Source: Prionace glauca (taxonomy: Eukaryota > Chordata > Chondrichthyes > Carcharhiniformes > Carcharhinidae). From it: a stretch of 64,000 bases of DNA. The stretch's first letter is position 1. Each line of letters opens with the position of its first letter. Position numbers and translations under genes: made by a program. Under the pieces are notes generated by a model. That model searched no databases and had not been told where the DNA came from. It saw only the letters and a program-made list of their open reading frames with translations. This document shows, piece after piece, positions 1 through 11,617 of the stretch. The stretch spans positions 72,534,850 to 72,598,849 of the forward strand of contig CM075724.1 of NCBI GenBank assembly GCA_037974335.1, in the 5' to 3' direction.

Positions 1-188
1 GTCATCAGCAAATTTACTAATCCACCCAACTATACCCTCATCCAGATCATTAATAAAGATTACAAACAGCAGTGGCCCCAAAACAGATCCCTGAGGCACA
101 CCACTCGTAACCGAACTCCATGATGAATATTTACCATCAACCACCACCCTCTGTCTCCTATCTGATAGCCAATTTCTGATCCAATTTG
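1..188 (-). mobile_element. CR1 LINE fragment, family I, reverse transcriptase region
   Basis: On the minus strand this encodes the reverse transcriptase stretch around the FADD catalytic motif and the [13 protein letters not shown]-type block. It matches the same stretch of the family I copies at 3936-6225 and 16749-17756 almost base for base. The element enters from outside the window, so its 3' end is not seen. It breaks off near 188 at a small run of GGTAACA-type repeats. Confidence 0.85.
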
Positions 189-235
189 GTAACAATTGGT
201 AACAATGGTAACAGTAGTCACATCTGCCCCTGACT

Positions 236-575
236 CCCTTGAATTTTTGGTACGTTATTGGTATCTTCCACCATGAAGACTGATGCAAAGTACCTATTCT
301 GTTCCTCCACCATTTTTATGTTCCCCATTATTACTACTTCAGCATTAATTTCCAGCAGTCCTATGTCTGTTCTTACCTCTCTCTTACCCGTTATTTATCT
401 GAAAAAAAACTTTGCTATTTTCTTTTACATTACCAGCTAATTTATCCTCTTATTTTATCTTCCCACTACCACTCCCCCTGGCCTTGTTGTCTGGATTATT
501 GCCAGCCTTCTTTCAGCTTATTATTTCCCGCTCTCCAAATCACGATTTTGATCCTCTGTTTCTCTTCTGATGGTT
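236..575 (-). mobile_element. Older CR1-like LINE fragment, endonuclease-RT linker
   Basis: The minus strand resembles the linker before the CR1 reverse transcriptase, with phrases related to the FxSVFTxED block. It is much more diverged than the family I piece beside it and no long frame survives. It could be a separate older copy or the decayed remainder of a composite insertion. Confidence 0.5.
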
Positions 576-1009
576 AGCGTCAAAGGCTGTCATTTCAAGA
601 TGGCAAAGTGAAACAACATGCAGCATACCAAATACTGCGAGGCAAATCCAGATCAGTCCAGGTAATGGAATCATTACTTCAGCACATCAACGGTGGCCCT
701 TGTACTTTTCTTACAGCAGAATGGCTCTCAATGTATACATATTATGCAAAGGTTTATGCACTATGAACCAGAATCATGAGCAAGAGGTTAATAGGTAGCT
801 CTTATCACACAGTAGCCATGCTTTGGTTTCCTCTGTGAGCTGCAATGCATCTACCATTGCAGATTGTCACAGAATGAAGGCATAATGGTTGTTGCCATAT
901 ATCTAGGGGGATAGGAAGGAGTAACAAGCCCAGAGAAGAATGAGTGACCAGAGGTCTTCAGGATGCAATGAGATGGGGAAAAAAAAGTTTTTAACAAGTA
1001 CAAAGGGAG
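576..1009. other. No gene recognised
   Basis: No open frame, splice pattern or repeat that I recognise. It is probably unique intergenic sequence or very old repeat. Confidence 0.4.
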
Positions 1010-1905
1010 CAAGTCAGCAGAGACATTAGTGAAGCATACAAAGTGCAGTGTGAAGATTAAAAAAGCAATTAGGAAAGCAAAGAGGGCATATAAGAAATCT
1101 TGGTTGGTGAAAGTAGGGAGAATAACAAGATGTTCTATAAGTAGGTCAATGGGAAGATTATAACTATGTAAAGAGGGGTCTATCAGAGACCTAGGGGCAA
1201 TGTGTGGGTGAAGCCAAGGGAAATTAGTAGAATATTAAGTGGAATACTTCACATTTGTCTTCACCCAAGATCACAAGGATGGGGTATGGAATTCAGGGAG
1301 AGAGACTCAAATGTTCTTGGGCTAATTAACATAGGAAGGACAAGGTATTGGAGGTTTTGGCAGCCTTAAACATGAATAAATCTCCAGGTCAGGATGAATT
1401 GTGCCTCAGACTGCTGTTGGATGCAAGGGAGGAGATTGCAGGGCCTTTTACCCAAATTTTCAATTCCTCTCTGGCCACGAGGTAGGTGCAAGGTGACTGG
1501 AGAACTGCTATTTAAGAAGGGTAGAGCTAGACCAGTGAGTCTCCAATCATTGGGAGGGAAACTATTGGAGACTATCTCCACTTGGGGAGGCAAGGTTTGA
1601 TCAGGGATAATAAGCATGGTCTCATCAGAGAGAAGACATGCCTAACAAATGTGATTCAATATTTTGAGGAAGTGACCAGGTGTATAGATGAGGGTAGCTT
1701 AATTGGTGTAGTTTTTATAGATTTCAGCAAAGTCTTTGACAATTTCCCATGTGGAAAACTTGTAAAGAAGATAAATTCACATGGGATACGGGTAATTTGA
1801 TAAAGTGGATTCAAAATTGTCTCAGTTATAGGAGCCAGAATGTGATGACAGAAGGCTGTTTTGATGACTGGCAACCAGTGTCCAGTGGTGTACAAAGTGA
1901 GGTTT
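1010..1905 (+). mobile_element. Old CR1-like LINE fragment
   Basis: In broken frames the plus strand gives a basic linker (IRKAKRAYKKS-like), the KSPG block, LFKKGRARPVSL, HGLIREKTCLTNVIQYFEEV and VVFIDFSKVFDN, which are CR1 reverse transcriptase blocks in the right order. It stops just after the polymerase core near 1905. Many frame breaks and base changes mark it as an old copy, truncated at both ends. Confidence 0.75.
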
Positions 1906-1914
1906 GCAAAACCT

Positions 1915-2192
1915 CACTTACTGTACTGTCTGGAGACAATACACATCTCTTTAAACTGTGATCAGTGCTCCTTCCACTCACATTATCAGCCACTTTAAGA
2001 ATTGAACAGCAGGTTAGGTGTAAGGATTCGCATTCTAATCAGCAACTGTCTGTACTTTGTATGCTCTGTCTGTCTGAGGCCAGAACTCTCCATTCACTTG
2101 ACAAAGAGGCAGTCCCCTCGAAAGCTTGTGAGAATATTATCAAATAAATCGGTTGGACTAAAACCTGGTGTTGTCAGACTTTTTATTGGGTC
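1915..2192 (+). repeat. Interspersed fold-back family repeat, single-arm copy
   Basis: This matches the right arm of the fold-back elements at 19088-19335 and 59097-59339: a CACTTGACAAAGAGG-type centre, then an AAGCTTGTGAGAATATTATC block, then an end reading ACCTGGTGTTGTCAGAC. Only one arm is present here. The family has no visible protein and looks non-autonomous. Confidence 0.7.
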
Positions 2193-2834
2193 ATAAGAAC
2201 ATAAGAAATAGGAGCAGGAGTAGGCCATCTAGCCCTTCAAGCCTGCCTTGCCATTCAATAAGATCATGGCTGATCTGTCGTGGCTCAGTTCCACATTCCC
2301 GCCCTCTCCCCATAGCCCTTAATCCCCTCTCTTATCAAAAACCCATCAACCCGTGTCTTAAAAATATTTAGCGAGGTAGCCTCCACCACTTCAACAGGCA
2401 GAGAATTCCAGAGATTCACCACCCTTTGAGTGAAGAAGTTCTTCCTCAACTCAGTTCTCAACTGCCCCCCCTTTATCTTGAGGCTGTGCCCCCTAGTCTT
2501 ACTGTCCTTTCTGAGCAGGAAGAGTCTCTCCACCTCTATCCTATCCATCCCCTTCATCATCTTATATGTCTCAATGAGATCTCCCCTCGTTCTTCTAAAC
2601 TCTAACGAGTACAAGCCTAGTTTATTCAGCCTCTCCTCATAGCTCAACTCCCTCAACTCCGGCATCAGCCTAGTAAAGCTCCTCTGCACTCCCTCCAAGG
2701 CCAAAATATCCTTGCATAAGTACGGCGCCCAAAACTGCACACAGTACTCCAGCTGCAGCCTCACCAATGCCCTGTACAGCCGCAGCAAGACCTCCCTACT
2801 TTTATATTCAATCCCCCTCATTTGTAGAAACAAC
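2193..2834 (-). mobile_element. CR1 LINE 3' fragment, family IV
   Basis: The minus strand encodes the C-terminal region of CR1 ORF2 in one 185-codon frame, close to the end of intact LINE B (51732-56104). It includes LQLEYCVQFWAPYL, the RSFTRLMPEL region and the end FLIREGIKGYGE. The plus-strand left edge carries the tail, with its ATAAGAACATAAG repeats and a GGGCTAGATGGCC-type stem in reverse. It is 5' truncated near 2834. Confidence 0.9.
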
Positions 2835-2854
2835 ATTGTCATCTATATGGGAAT

Positions 2855-3757
2855 GGGGGTTGTGGCAGGTGGGTTTAGTAACTTTGCGGATGACACAAAG
2901 ATTGACTGGGTGATTAATACCAGTGAGACTGAGTATTTTGGGCAACAAGAAAATATAGAAGGAATTGTCAAATGGGTAGATAAGTGGTACATGGGATTTA
3001 ATCCTGAAACATGTGAGAGGATACACTTTTGATTAAGTAATTTGACAATGAAGTTTTGAATGAATAGCTTGATCCTTACAAGATTGCTGAAGTTTGTTAG
3101 TCAGGTGGTGGTGGTGGGGTATGTTTTTTTTCACTTATTATGCTTCCTGAAGTCTGTTAATTGAGGCATAGATTACAAAAGCAGGGAAGTCATGTGGGAG
3201 TTGTATAGAATTTGGTGAGGCCATATCTAGAGTACTGTGTGCAGTTCTGGTCACCATATTATGGGAAGGATGTGATTGTACTGGAGGGCGTGCAGAGGAG
3301 ATTCACTAGGATGTTGTCTGGTATGAAATATTTAAGTTATGAAGTGTGGTTGGGTCAGCTCGGAATGTTTTCATTGGAGCAGAGAAGACTGAAGGGCAAA
3401 CTGATCGAGATTACAATGTTATGAGGGATTTGAACAGAGTGGATAATGAGCAGCTATTCCCCTTAGTTGAAGAGTCAGTGACAAGGAGACGTAGGTTCAT
3501 AGTGAGGGGCAGGAGGTTTAGGGATGCTGTCAGGAAAATCTTTTTCTTTTCTCAGAGGGTGGCAGAGGTGGGTTTTCTCGCATCCTTTGAAAAATACCTG
3601 GATGAGCATTTGACATATCCTAACATTCAATGCTTTGGGCCAACTGCTGGTAGATGGGATCAGATGAAAGTTCAGGTGTTTCCTATGTGTTCATGCATAG
3701 GACTTGATGGGTGGCATGGCCACTTCTGCAATGTATGATTTTACAATTCTATGATAA
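2855..3757 (+). mobile_element. Old CR1 LINE 3' fragment
   Basis: FADDTKIDW at about 2881 starts the polymerase core. MVRPYLEYCVQFWSPYYGKDVI, RRFTRMLSG and FSQRV follow in broken frames from 3212 on. The segment closes with a degenerate tail ending TTCTATGATAAAA near 3757. About 130 bases around 3040-3170 are not clearly aligned. Divergence marks it as older than families I-IV. Confidence 0.75.
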
Positions 3758-3935
3758 AACATTGACATACTTGATGTGTTACCTAATGCAAGGCACAAAC
3801 TAACATTGAAACACTACAATCCCAAATAATGTGCTTGCATAGACAGAGAGAAAACATCAGAAAACTTTGTGCTCACTCTGCCTCTGAAACTCTTCATATG
3901 AAAGTCTCAATAATTTTGTTTTGCAACAGTTCATA

Positions 3936-6225
3936 TAACATAGAACATAGAACATTACAGCGCAGAACAGGCCCTTCGGCCCACGATGTTGCGCTGACCA
4001 GTTACAAAACAATGACCCACTAGCCTAAACCAATCCCTTTTCGTCCATAAACCTATCCACAGATCTCTTAAACGCCCCCAAACTAGGCGCATTTACAACT
4101 GCAGCTGGCAGGGCATTCCAGTCCCTCACCACCCTCTGGGTAAAGAACCTACCCCTGACATCAGTCCTATAACTACCCCCCCTTAATTTAAAGTCGTGCC
4201 CCCTCGTGCTAGCTTTCTCCATCCTAGGAAAAAGGCTATCACTATCTACCCTGTCTAAACTTCTAATCATCTTATATGTTTCAATAATGTCCCCTCTTAG
4301 CCGCCTCTTTCCAGCGAGAACAACCCCAAATCTCTCAGTCTCTCCTCATAGGATCTCCCCTCCATACCAGGCAACATCCTGGTAAACCTCCTCTGCACCC
4401 TCTCCAAAGCCTCCACATCCTTCCTGTAATGTGGGGACCAGAACTGCACACAAAACTCCAAGTGCGGCCGCACCAGAGTTGTGTACAGTTGCATCATGAC
4501 ACTGCGACTCCTAAATTCAATCCCCCTACCAATAAACGCCAAGACACCGTATGCCTTCTTAACAACCTTATCTACTTGATTCCCAATCTACTTGATTTCA
4601 GGGATCTATGTACACATACACCTAGATCCCTCTGCTCCTCCACACTATTCAAAGTCCTCCCGTTAGCCCTATACTCAACACATCTGTTATTCCTACCGAA
4701 ATGAATTACCTCACACTTGTCCACATTAAACTCCATCCGCCACCTCGCAACCCAGCTCTGCAACCTTTCTAAGTCACCCTGCAAATTATGACACCATTCC
4801 TCACACTCTACCACACCTCCGACTTTGGTGTCATCAGCAAACTTATTAATCCACCCAACTATACCCTCATCCAGATCATTAATAAAAATTACAAACAGCA
4901 GTGGCCCCAAAACAGATCCCTGAGCCACACCACTCGTAACCGAACTCCATGACGAATATTTACCATCAACCACCACCCTCTGTCTCCTATTTGCTAGACA
5001 ATTCCTGATCCAATTACCTAGATCACCCCCAATCCCATACATCTGCATTTTCTGCAGAAGCCTATCATGGTGAACCTTATCAAACGCCTTGCTAAAATCC
5101 ATATACACCACATCAACTGCCTTACCCCTATCCACCTCTTTGGTCACTTTCTCAAAGAACTCGATAAGGTTAGTAAGGCACGACCTACCTGCTACAAAAC
5201 CATGCTGACTGTCTCTAATCAACTCATTACTCTCCAAATAACTATAAATCCTGTCTCTAATAATCCTTTCCAAAACCTTACCCACCACAGAAGTAAGACT
5301 CACCGGTCTATAATTCCCAGGGAAGTCTCTTCTCCCTTCTTAAACAATGGGACAACATTTGCTGTCCTCCAATCTTCCGGTACTATACCAGAGACCAACA
5401 ACGACCTGAAGATCAGAGCCAGAGGCATCGCAATCACCTCTCTTGCCTCCCAAAGAATCCTAGGGTAAATCCCATCCGGACCAGGGGACTTATCTATTTT
5501 CAAACCCTCTAAAATATTCAGCACATCCCCCTTATCAACTGCAATACTATCTATTTTATATCCCTGCACCCCAGTGTCCTCCTCAGCTACATTCATGTCC
5601 CCTTGCGTGAACACCGAAGAGAAATATTGGTTCAACGCCTCTCCAATCTCCTCCGGTTCCACACACAACTTCCCTCTACTGTCTGTAACTGGCCCTAATC
5701 TTGCCCTAACCAACCTTCTGTTCTTGACATACCTGTAAAACGCCGTAGGGTTCTCCTTAATCCTATCAGCCAAAGTCATCTCATGTCCTCTTTTAGCCCT
5801 TCTTAACTCCCTCTTCAACTCCCTCCTAGCCAATCTAAAACTTTCTAATGCACTACCTGAGCCCTCAAGCCTCATCCGAACATAAGCCTCCTTTTTCTTC
5901 CTAACCAACGAATCAACTTTTTTAGTGCACCACGGTTCCCTGGGCCTACCAAATCCTCCTTGCCTGACAGGGATATACCTATCACAGACCTGCAATAGCT
6001 GCTCCTTGAAAAATCTCCACATCTTGGATGTTCCCAGTCCCTGTAATCTCCTAGTCCAACCAATGCTTCCTAATTCTCTCCTAATAGCCTCATAATTACC
6101 CTTCCCCCAGCTGAAACTACTGACCCAAGGTTCATGCCTATCCCTTTCCATCACTAAGGTGAACGTAATCGAATTGTGGTCACTATCCCCAAAATGCACA
6201 CCAACTTCCAAGTCTAGCACCTAGT
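3936..6225 (-). mobile_element. CR1 LINE, family I, 5' truncated
   Basis: On the minus strand this copy carries the end of the endonuclease (HFGDSDHNSITF at the 5' edge near 6220), the linker, the whole reverse transcriptase ([33 protein letters not shown]) and the C-terminal region down to DRFMDEKGLV. The tail lies at 3936-3990 with TAGAACATAGAACATTACAG. The coding region falls into four frames of 306, 243, 81 and 81 codons, so ORF2 carries at least three frame breaks. The 5' end abuts the tail of the next copy at 6226. Confidence 0.93.
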
Positions 6226-7283
6226 CTAGAACATAGAACATAGAACATTACAGCGCAGAACAGGCCCTTCGGCCCACGATGTTGCGCCGACCAGTTACAA
6301 AACAATGACCCACTAGCCTAAACCAATCCCTTTTCATCCATAAACCTATCCACAGATCTTTTAAATGCCCCCAAACTAGGTGCATTTACAACTGCAGCTG
6401 GCAGGGCATTCCAGTCCCTCACCACCCTCTGGGTAAAGAACCTACCCCTGACATCTGTCCTATAACTACCCCCCCTTAATTTAAAATCGTGCCCCCTCGT
6501 GTTAGCTTTCTCCATCCTAGGAAAAAGGCTATCACTATCTACCCTGTCTAAACCTCTAATCATCTTATATGTTTCAATGAGATCCCCTCTTAGCCGCCTT
6601 CTTTCCAGCGAAAACAACCCCAAATCTCTCAATCTCTCCTCATAGGATCTCCCCTCCATACCAGGCAACATCCTGGTAAACCTCCTCTGCACCCTCTCCA
6701 AAGCCTCTACATCCTTCCTGTGATGTGGGGACCAGAACTGCACACAAAACTCCAAGTGCGGCCGCACCAGAGATGTGTACAGTTGCATCATGACGCTGCG
6801 ACTCCTAAATTCAATCCCCCTACCAATAAATGCCAAAACTCCGTATGCCTTCTTAACAACTTTATCTACTTGATTCCCAACTTTCAGGGATCTATGTACA
6901 CATACACCTAGATCCCTCTGCTCCTCCACACTATTCAAAGTCCTCCCGTTAGCCCTATACTCAACACATCTGTTATTCCTACCGAAATGAATTACCTCAC
7001 ACTTCTCCACATTAAACTCCATTCGCCACCTCTCAGCCCAGCTCTGCAACCTTTCTAAGTCATCCTGCAAACTATGACACCCTTCCTCACAATCTACCAC
7101 ACCTCCGACTTTGGTGTCATCAGCAAACTTACTAATCCACCCAACTATACCCTCATCCAGATCATTAATAAAAATTACAAACAGGCTCATTACCCAGCAC
7201 CAAATCCAATATAGCCTCACCTCTAGTCGGCCTATCTACATACTGAGTCAAAAAACCTTCCTGCACACTTTGAACAAAGTGCT
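6226..7283 (-). mobile_element. CR1 LINE, family I, with a large internal deletion
   Basis: The tail starts at 6226. One 300-codon minus-strand frame (6318-7220) runs from the tail end of ORF2 back through FADDTKVGG to [11 protein letters not shown]. At about 7187 the polymerase sequence joins abruptly to endonuclease sequence: the next bases decode as LDLVLGNE-type endonuclease on the minus strand, in another frame. The roughly 2 kb that normally lies between is missing. It sits head to tail with the copy at 3936-6225. Confidence 0.85.
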
Positions 7284-7294
7284 TGTTGCAGGAA

Positions 7295-7376
7295 GTGTGC
7301 AACAAGCAGCTGTTAACTTCGCCAGTGCCAGTCTTGTGTGCAACAAGCAGCTGTTAACTTTGCCAGCGCCAGTCTT
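7295..7376. repeat. Tandem duplication, two 41-base units
   Basis: The units at 7295-7335 and 7336-7376 are identical except for two transitions. Both begin GTGTGCAACAAGCAGCTG. The pair sits just past the 5' end of a family I LINE and reads as a local duplication, not part of a longer satellite. Confidence 0.85.
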
Positions 7377-7779
7377 GAATCCAGATAATAAAATACATCT
7401 CCACACTCCTTGGTGAAGCATAGATACTACACATGCACACTCTTCCTCATTAAGGTTAGGGTGGAACCACCACGCACTGAATACCTTGGGAAAATATAAC
7501 TTTCTGTTGAGAGATTTTCTCTACATCACATGTTCTGCTTTCAATGGCCTATTCTCATCCTTCCAGTCATGCTGATCTCTAACATGAGGGCTGGTTGTGT
7601 AGAAGATTGAAGCCACCTTCATGCAAAATCACAATGGTAACAAAGAATTTTAGCAAAAGCCAAAACAAAACCTCCAGCAGTTTATCATCAAAGTATTGAT
7701 GGTCTCTGCCAGCTCCTGGAAGGAACTTTCTCATATATATTGGGGACAGGTAAGAGTCAACTGTTGCTGTAGATCTGAA
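7377..7779. other. No gene recognised
   Basis: AT-rich sequence. The frames are short and have no family signature. Confidence 0.35.
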
Positions 7780-7990
7780 GCAGGCCAAGGTAAGGATGGA
7801 CAGATTCCCCTTTCTGAAGGGAAACTAGTTGGGTACTTAAGACAGTGATTTGTGGTTATCATTAGACTTTTAATTGTTGATGTTAATTTAAATTTTGCAA
7901 TCTGTTGTGGCAGTGATGTGAACCCGAGTCCACCAGATCTCTGGATGGCTAGTCAAATGGAAATACCATGATATCATTCCAACCCTACAT
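7780..7990 (-). mobile_element. tRNA-derived SINE, minus strand (same family as 26385-26738)
   Basis: Reverse-complemented, this begins with a degenerate tRNA-like head (GTGGTATT-like A box, then a GGTTCACAT-like B box) and continues into a body with the TTTTAATTGTTGATG and ATTAGACTTTTAAT blocks. The same blocks occur in the same order in the better-preserved copy at 26385-26738. Confidence 0.6.
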
Positions 7991-8221
7991 AAGGGTGCTG
8001 ACTGGATAGTTGAACTCCAAAATATCAGGGCTACTGCCAAAATTGCATTGCCTGCTGACTAAAGTCCTGATCTCACTGACCTACACATTCCCAGCAAATG
8101 GCCACTTCAGTAAGATGGTTTTCAACTTGTTTGGCATTGCAAGTGTGCATGGGAATTGCAGATGCCATCATACAACTCGAAAGGCAGCTGTACAGCTGAA
8201 AAATAGGTAGGTATAAGAGCA

Positions 8222-9895
8222 AATCAGTGAGCATTCTGGAATCTGAAACAAAAACAGAAAATACTGGAAATCTCAGCAGATCTGGCAGCAACCGTGAAGA
8301 GAGAATAGAGCCCAACATTTTGAATTGAGGTGTCTCCCACTAGAGTTGAAGATAATAGAAAATATGGTGATATGTATACCATTAGGGTGGGGGGGGAGCA
8401 AATTACAATGATTTCATAGACAAAAACACAAGGGAATGCAGATGGTGGTAATAAATGCTGAAAATTTTACTGATAGTGGTTCATTAAGAGATCAAAATAT
8501 ATAAATGGCAGAACAATGTTAAGCAGTGTCAAATGACAAACTGAGACATGTAACAGATAGCTCCAGTCGAATGGGGGGAGGAGTGACCCTAGGAGGGGGA
8601 AAAGATGGAAAGCAAGCTTGTTAAAAAGGTGCAAAACAAAACATAAAAGAAATAAAAATAAAAAAACGTAAACACACATAAATCAATAAAATAAATTAAA
8701 ATGAAAGAAAATAACATGATTGGAAATGGGGTGAAGATGGAGGTTCATGCTCTGATGTTGTTGAATTCAGTATTCAGTCCGACAGGCTATAAAGTGCCCA
8801 ATTGGAAGATGAAGAACTGTTCCTCCTGTTTACGTTGGGTTTCACTGCAATTTTGCAGCTGGACAAGAGAGCAGAATGGTGTGCAAAGCAACAGCAAGGT
8901 CAGGATCTTGCTTGCAGACAGACCAAAGAGTTCTGCAAAGCCGTCACTGAGCCTGTGTTTTGTCTTTCTGATGCATAGTAGACTGTATTAGAAGCAGCAA
9001 ATGCCACAGACCAGATTAAAGGACGTGAAGTACTGCTTCACGTGAAAAGCGTGTTTAGGCCTTTAAATAATAGGTGGGGAGGAGGTAATGGGGCAGATGT
9101 TGCACCTTTTGCGGTTACATGGCAAGATGCCATGTGCAGGAGGCGAATTGTTGGATGTAATAGAGGCATGTACTAAGGAGTCTGGGAGGGAATCATCGCT
9201 ATGGAATGCTGGTAGGGGAGTGAGGGGAAGTCATGTTTGATGGCGGCATCATGCTGAAGTTGGTGGAAATAGGGGAGGATGATCTTTTGAATGCGGCGGC
9301 TGGTGAGGTGAAAATTAAAGACAACGGGGGGCCATTTCCTTGTACTGGAAGGGAAGGCAGCAGAAAGAACATTGGCGTGGGAGATGAGTCAGGCATAATT
9401 GAGAGCACTGTCAACTACTATGGGTGGGAAATCACGAATAAGAAAGAAGGAACACATATCAGCAGCACCATTAAGGAAAGTCACGTCACCGCAATAGATG
9501 CTACAAAGGCGAAGGCACTGAGAGATTGGGATGGAACCCTTAGAGGACTTGGGGTGTGAAGAGCTGCATTCGAGGTAACAGTCGGAGTCGGTGGACTTGT
9601 AATGGAAACTAGTTGACAGTCTACCGTCAGAAATCGAAAGCTGAAATAAAGGAAAGTAACTGTCGGAGATGGACAATGTCAAGATGATAAGAGTGGTGGA
9701 AATTGGATGTAAAATTGATATTTTTTCCAGGCCCAGATGAAAACACGAGTAGCAATGGAATAGTCGTTAATGTACCAGTAAAAAAGTTATGGGAGGGAGC
9801 CAAAATGGGACTGGAAGAAAGAATGTTCTACATTCCTTCTAAAAAGACAGGCATAAATAGGATCCATGCAGACAGCTGTCACCTCACTTCTTAGT
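8222..9895 (-). mobile_element. Penelope-like retroelement fossil (RT end plus GIY-YIG region)
   Basis: Read on the minus strand, about 9682-9389 gives the end of a Penelope-type reverse transcriptase, with SISDGRLSTSFHYKSTDSD, SSSHPKSSKGSIPISQ and SSFFLIRDFPPIVVDSAL. Farther on, about 9010-8850, comes a decayed GIY-YIG endonuclease region in which TKHRLSDGFAE survives. The distal end near 8240 holds the AAACAGAAAATACTGGAAA tail common to these copies. Several frame breaks and stops are present. I recognise the family from its protein blocks; a translated search would confirm it. Confidence 0.75.
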
Positions 9896-10592
9896 CATGA
9901 TCGCCACAATTTACAGTTACACAGTCTTTTTTGTCTATGATACCCTTGTCAACTATTGCCCCAGACCCCCCACCCCCAACCCTGACGGTATAAATATCAT
10001 CCTGTTTTCTGTTGTCTTCAGCTCTAACGAAGGATCATCCATACTCGAAACATTAGCGCTATTCATTTTAAAATGGGTGTCACTGAGTCAATATCTGACC
10101 AAGCTTGGGTCAGTGAGGATACATCAAGCGGATTGATTGAACAGTGACACGGTTGCTTGATCTGCACACACAGACCACGTATCTCCTTTAGAGAGCAGAG
10201 CAATATACAGGATCTCCTGCAACACGAGAGCACCGCTCAAAATCGCGCGAAACACTTTGGCCGATTGTGCGAGTGAGCGCCGACTGACTGTGATCATTTT
10301 GCTTGATCACAAAGTCCGTCCTGCTGTCTTTCTATAAATTCAGTGGTGGGAATCGGTTGATATTTGATATACTAGCTTCCGTGGTAACATTCTTACATTG
10401 TCCTGTTCTTTCTTTAGGACACGGTCGTTCTCTGCCAAACACTCCTTTCCTGTCTCTATCTTTGATTAATAAATGCAGCACAATGAATGTAACAAGGAGC
10501 TTAGAACCCCTTTGTCTTTCTGCACACGTGGTCGGGATTAATTTTCGACAACTCCTATTCGTCGCAAATGGTGATGTTGTGCTTGTACCCAG
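9896..10592. other. No gene recognised
   Basis: Short frames only, with a small C-rich run near 9966-9990. The part near 10020-10070 weakly resembles the distal tail of the Penelope-like repeat. No exon is supported. Confidence 0.35.
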
Positions 10593-10760
10593 GCAGTGCT
10601 CCCTTCCAATGTCAGGGCGCAGGTTCGATTCTAGCCTTTGGTGACTTGTACTTTGCACTTTCTCCCCAAGTCTGCGTGGGTTGCCTCTGGGTGCTCCGGT
10701 TTCATTCCACAGTCCAAAGGTGTGCAGTGGATTGGCCATGCTACATGTGTGGGATGGTTC
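10593..10760 (+). mobile_element. HE1-like SINE fragment
   Basis: This is the head and mid-part of the tRNA-derived SINE. A B-box-like GGTTCGATTCTAG lies near 10621, and then GCGTGGGTTGCCTCTGGGTG, CTCCGGTTTC and a CACAGTCCAAAGGTG block. The tail half is missing. It lies about 800 bases upstream of gene 1's leader exon. Confidence 0.7.
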
Positions 10761-11547
10761 TATGTTTGAATATACAAATCATTAAATTCCTCAGCAGGCC
10801 AAATCGCCCTTCCCCCAAACGGACAACAACGGAGGTGTGAAGTACGTGAAAGGTTGGCATTACTGATCGTATTTTGATAGTAGAACCGTGACTATTGATC
10901 GGACAGTTTTTTTGCCATATGGTTACTTTCATGAATTATTAAATTTAAAAGTGACACAAACCAACGAAATGAACAGCCAAATATTGCGCTCCATATAATT
11001 TATGCGGGGTTTGCAGCAGTCTCCCAGTCTATAGCGGGAAACCTGGAGTTTGTCACTGAAATGATCGGTTACCTTACTTGAAATCTTTTAGAACTTCTAC
11101 ATTTTGGTTTGAAATATTAACCCGTCTCATGTAAAACAGTGTTGGGTACTGAGGGGCCATTTATTATAGTTCTCACAATTCCTCTCTAATCAGCCGACGA
11201 AGAACGCAAATTCTGCACAAATTGGCAATGGACGAAATTATTCATTTAGTTTTTTTCCGAAAGACTGCCAGCAGAAAACTCCTGGTAAACGGCTCAGCAA
11301 AGTGCCTCTCGGAAATTGTATGCAAAGAGCCACATTTCATCACGTTTCCTCAAAGCAGGGGGTCCTGAGGGAAGGTTGGTCCAACTGAATGTAAACTGTG
11401 TTTCCTGTGGCTTTTTCTGGCAAATGTACAAAAGTTTTAAACATTTCACAAAACGTATATGTTCTCGGCTCAAAGACAGGATGTTGCACCTTCATTATGA
11501 CGTTTTACATTTTCCGCCTTCTTACAAACAAGCAGCCACTCCACTTG
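10761..11547. other. Upstream region of gene 1
   Basis: Non-repetitive AT-rich sequence before the leader exon, which should hold the gene 1 promoter. ATGCAAAG, one base off the octamer ATGCAAAT, lies near 11320, about 230 bases before the start codon. I see no clear TATA box. The octamer-like word is a weak hint only. Confidence 0.35.
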
Positions 11548-11617
11548 ATGGAATTGTTCAGAATGTTGGCTTATGTGACAATTCCGTGCATTACTGTTCT
11601 CGGCATCATTTTTACAG
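11548..11617 (+). CDS. Gene 1 exon 1: signal peptide
   Basis: Encodes MELFRMLAYVTIPCITVLGIIFT, a short basic start followed by a hydrophobic core, and ends in phase 1 at ACAG|GTATCT. The frame is open farther upstream to a Met near 11398. The ATG at 11548 is preferred because it gives a normal-length signal peptide; the one at 11536 region and above adds polar residues. Confidence 0.75.

Noticed and set aside
9233-9559. 108-codon plus-strand frame
   Set aside because: It is the antisense shadow of the Penelope-like coding region.
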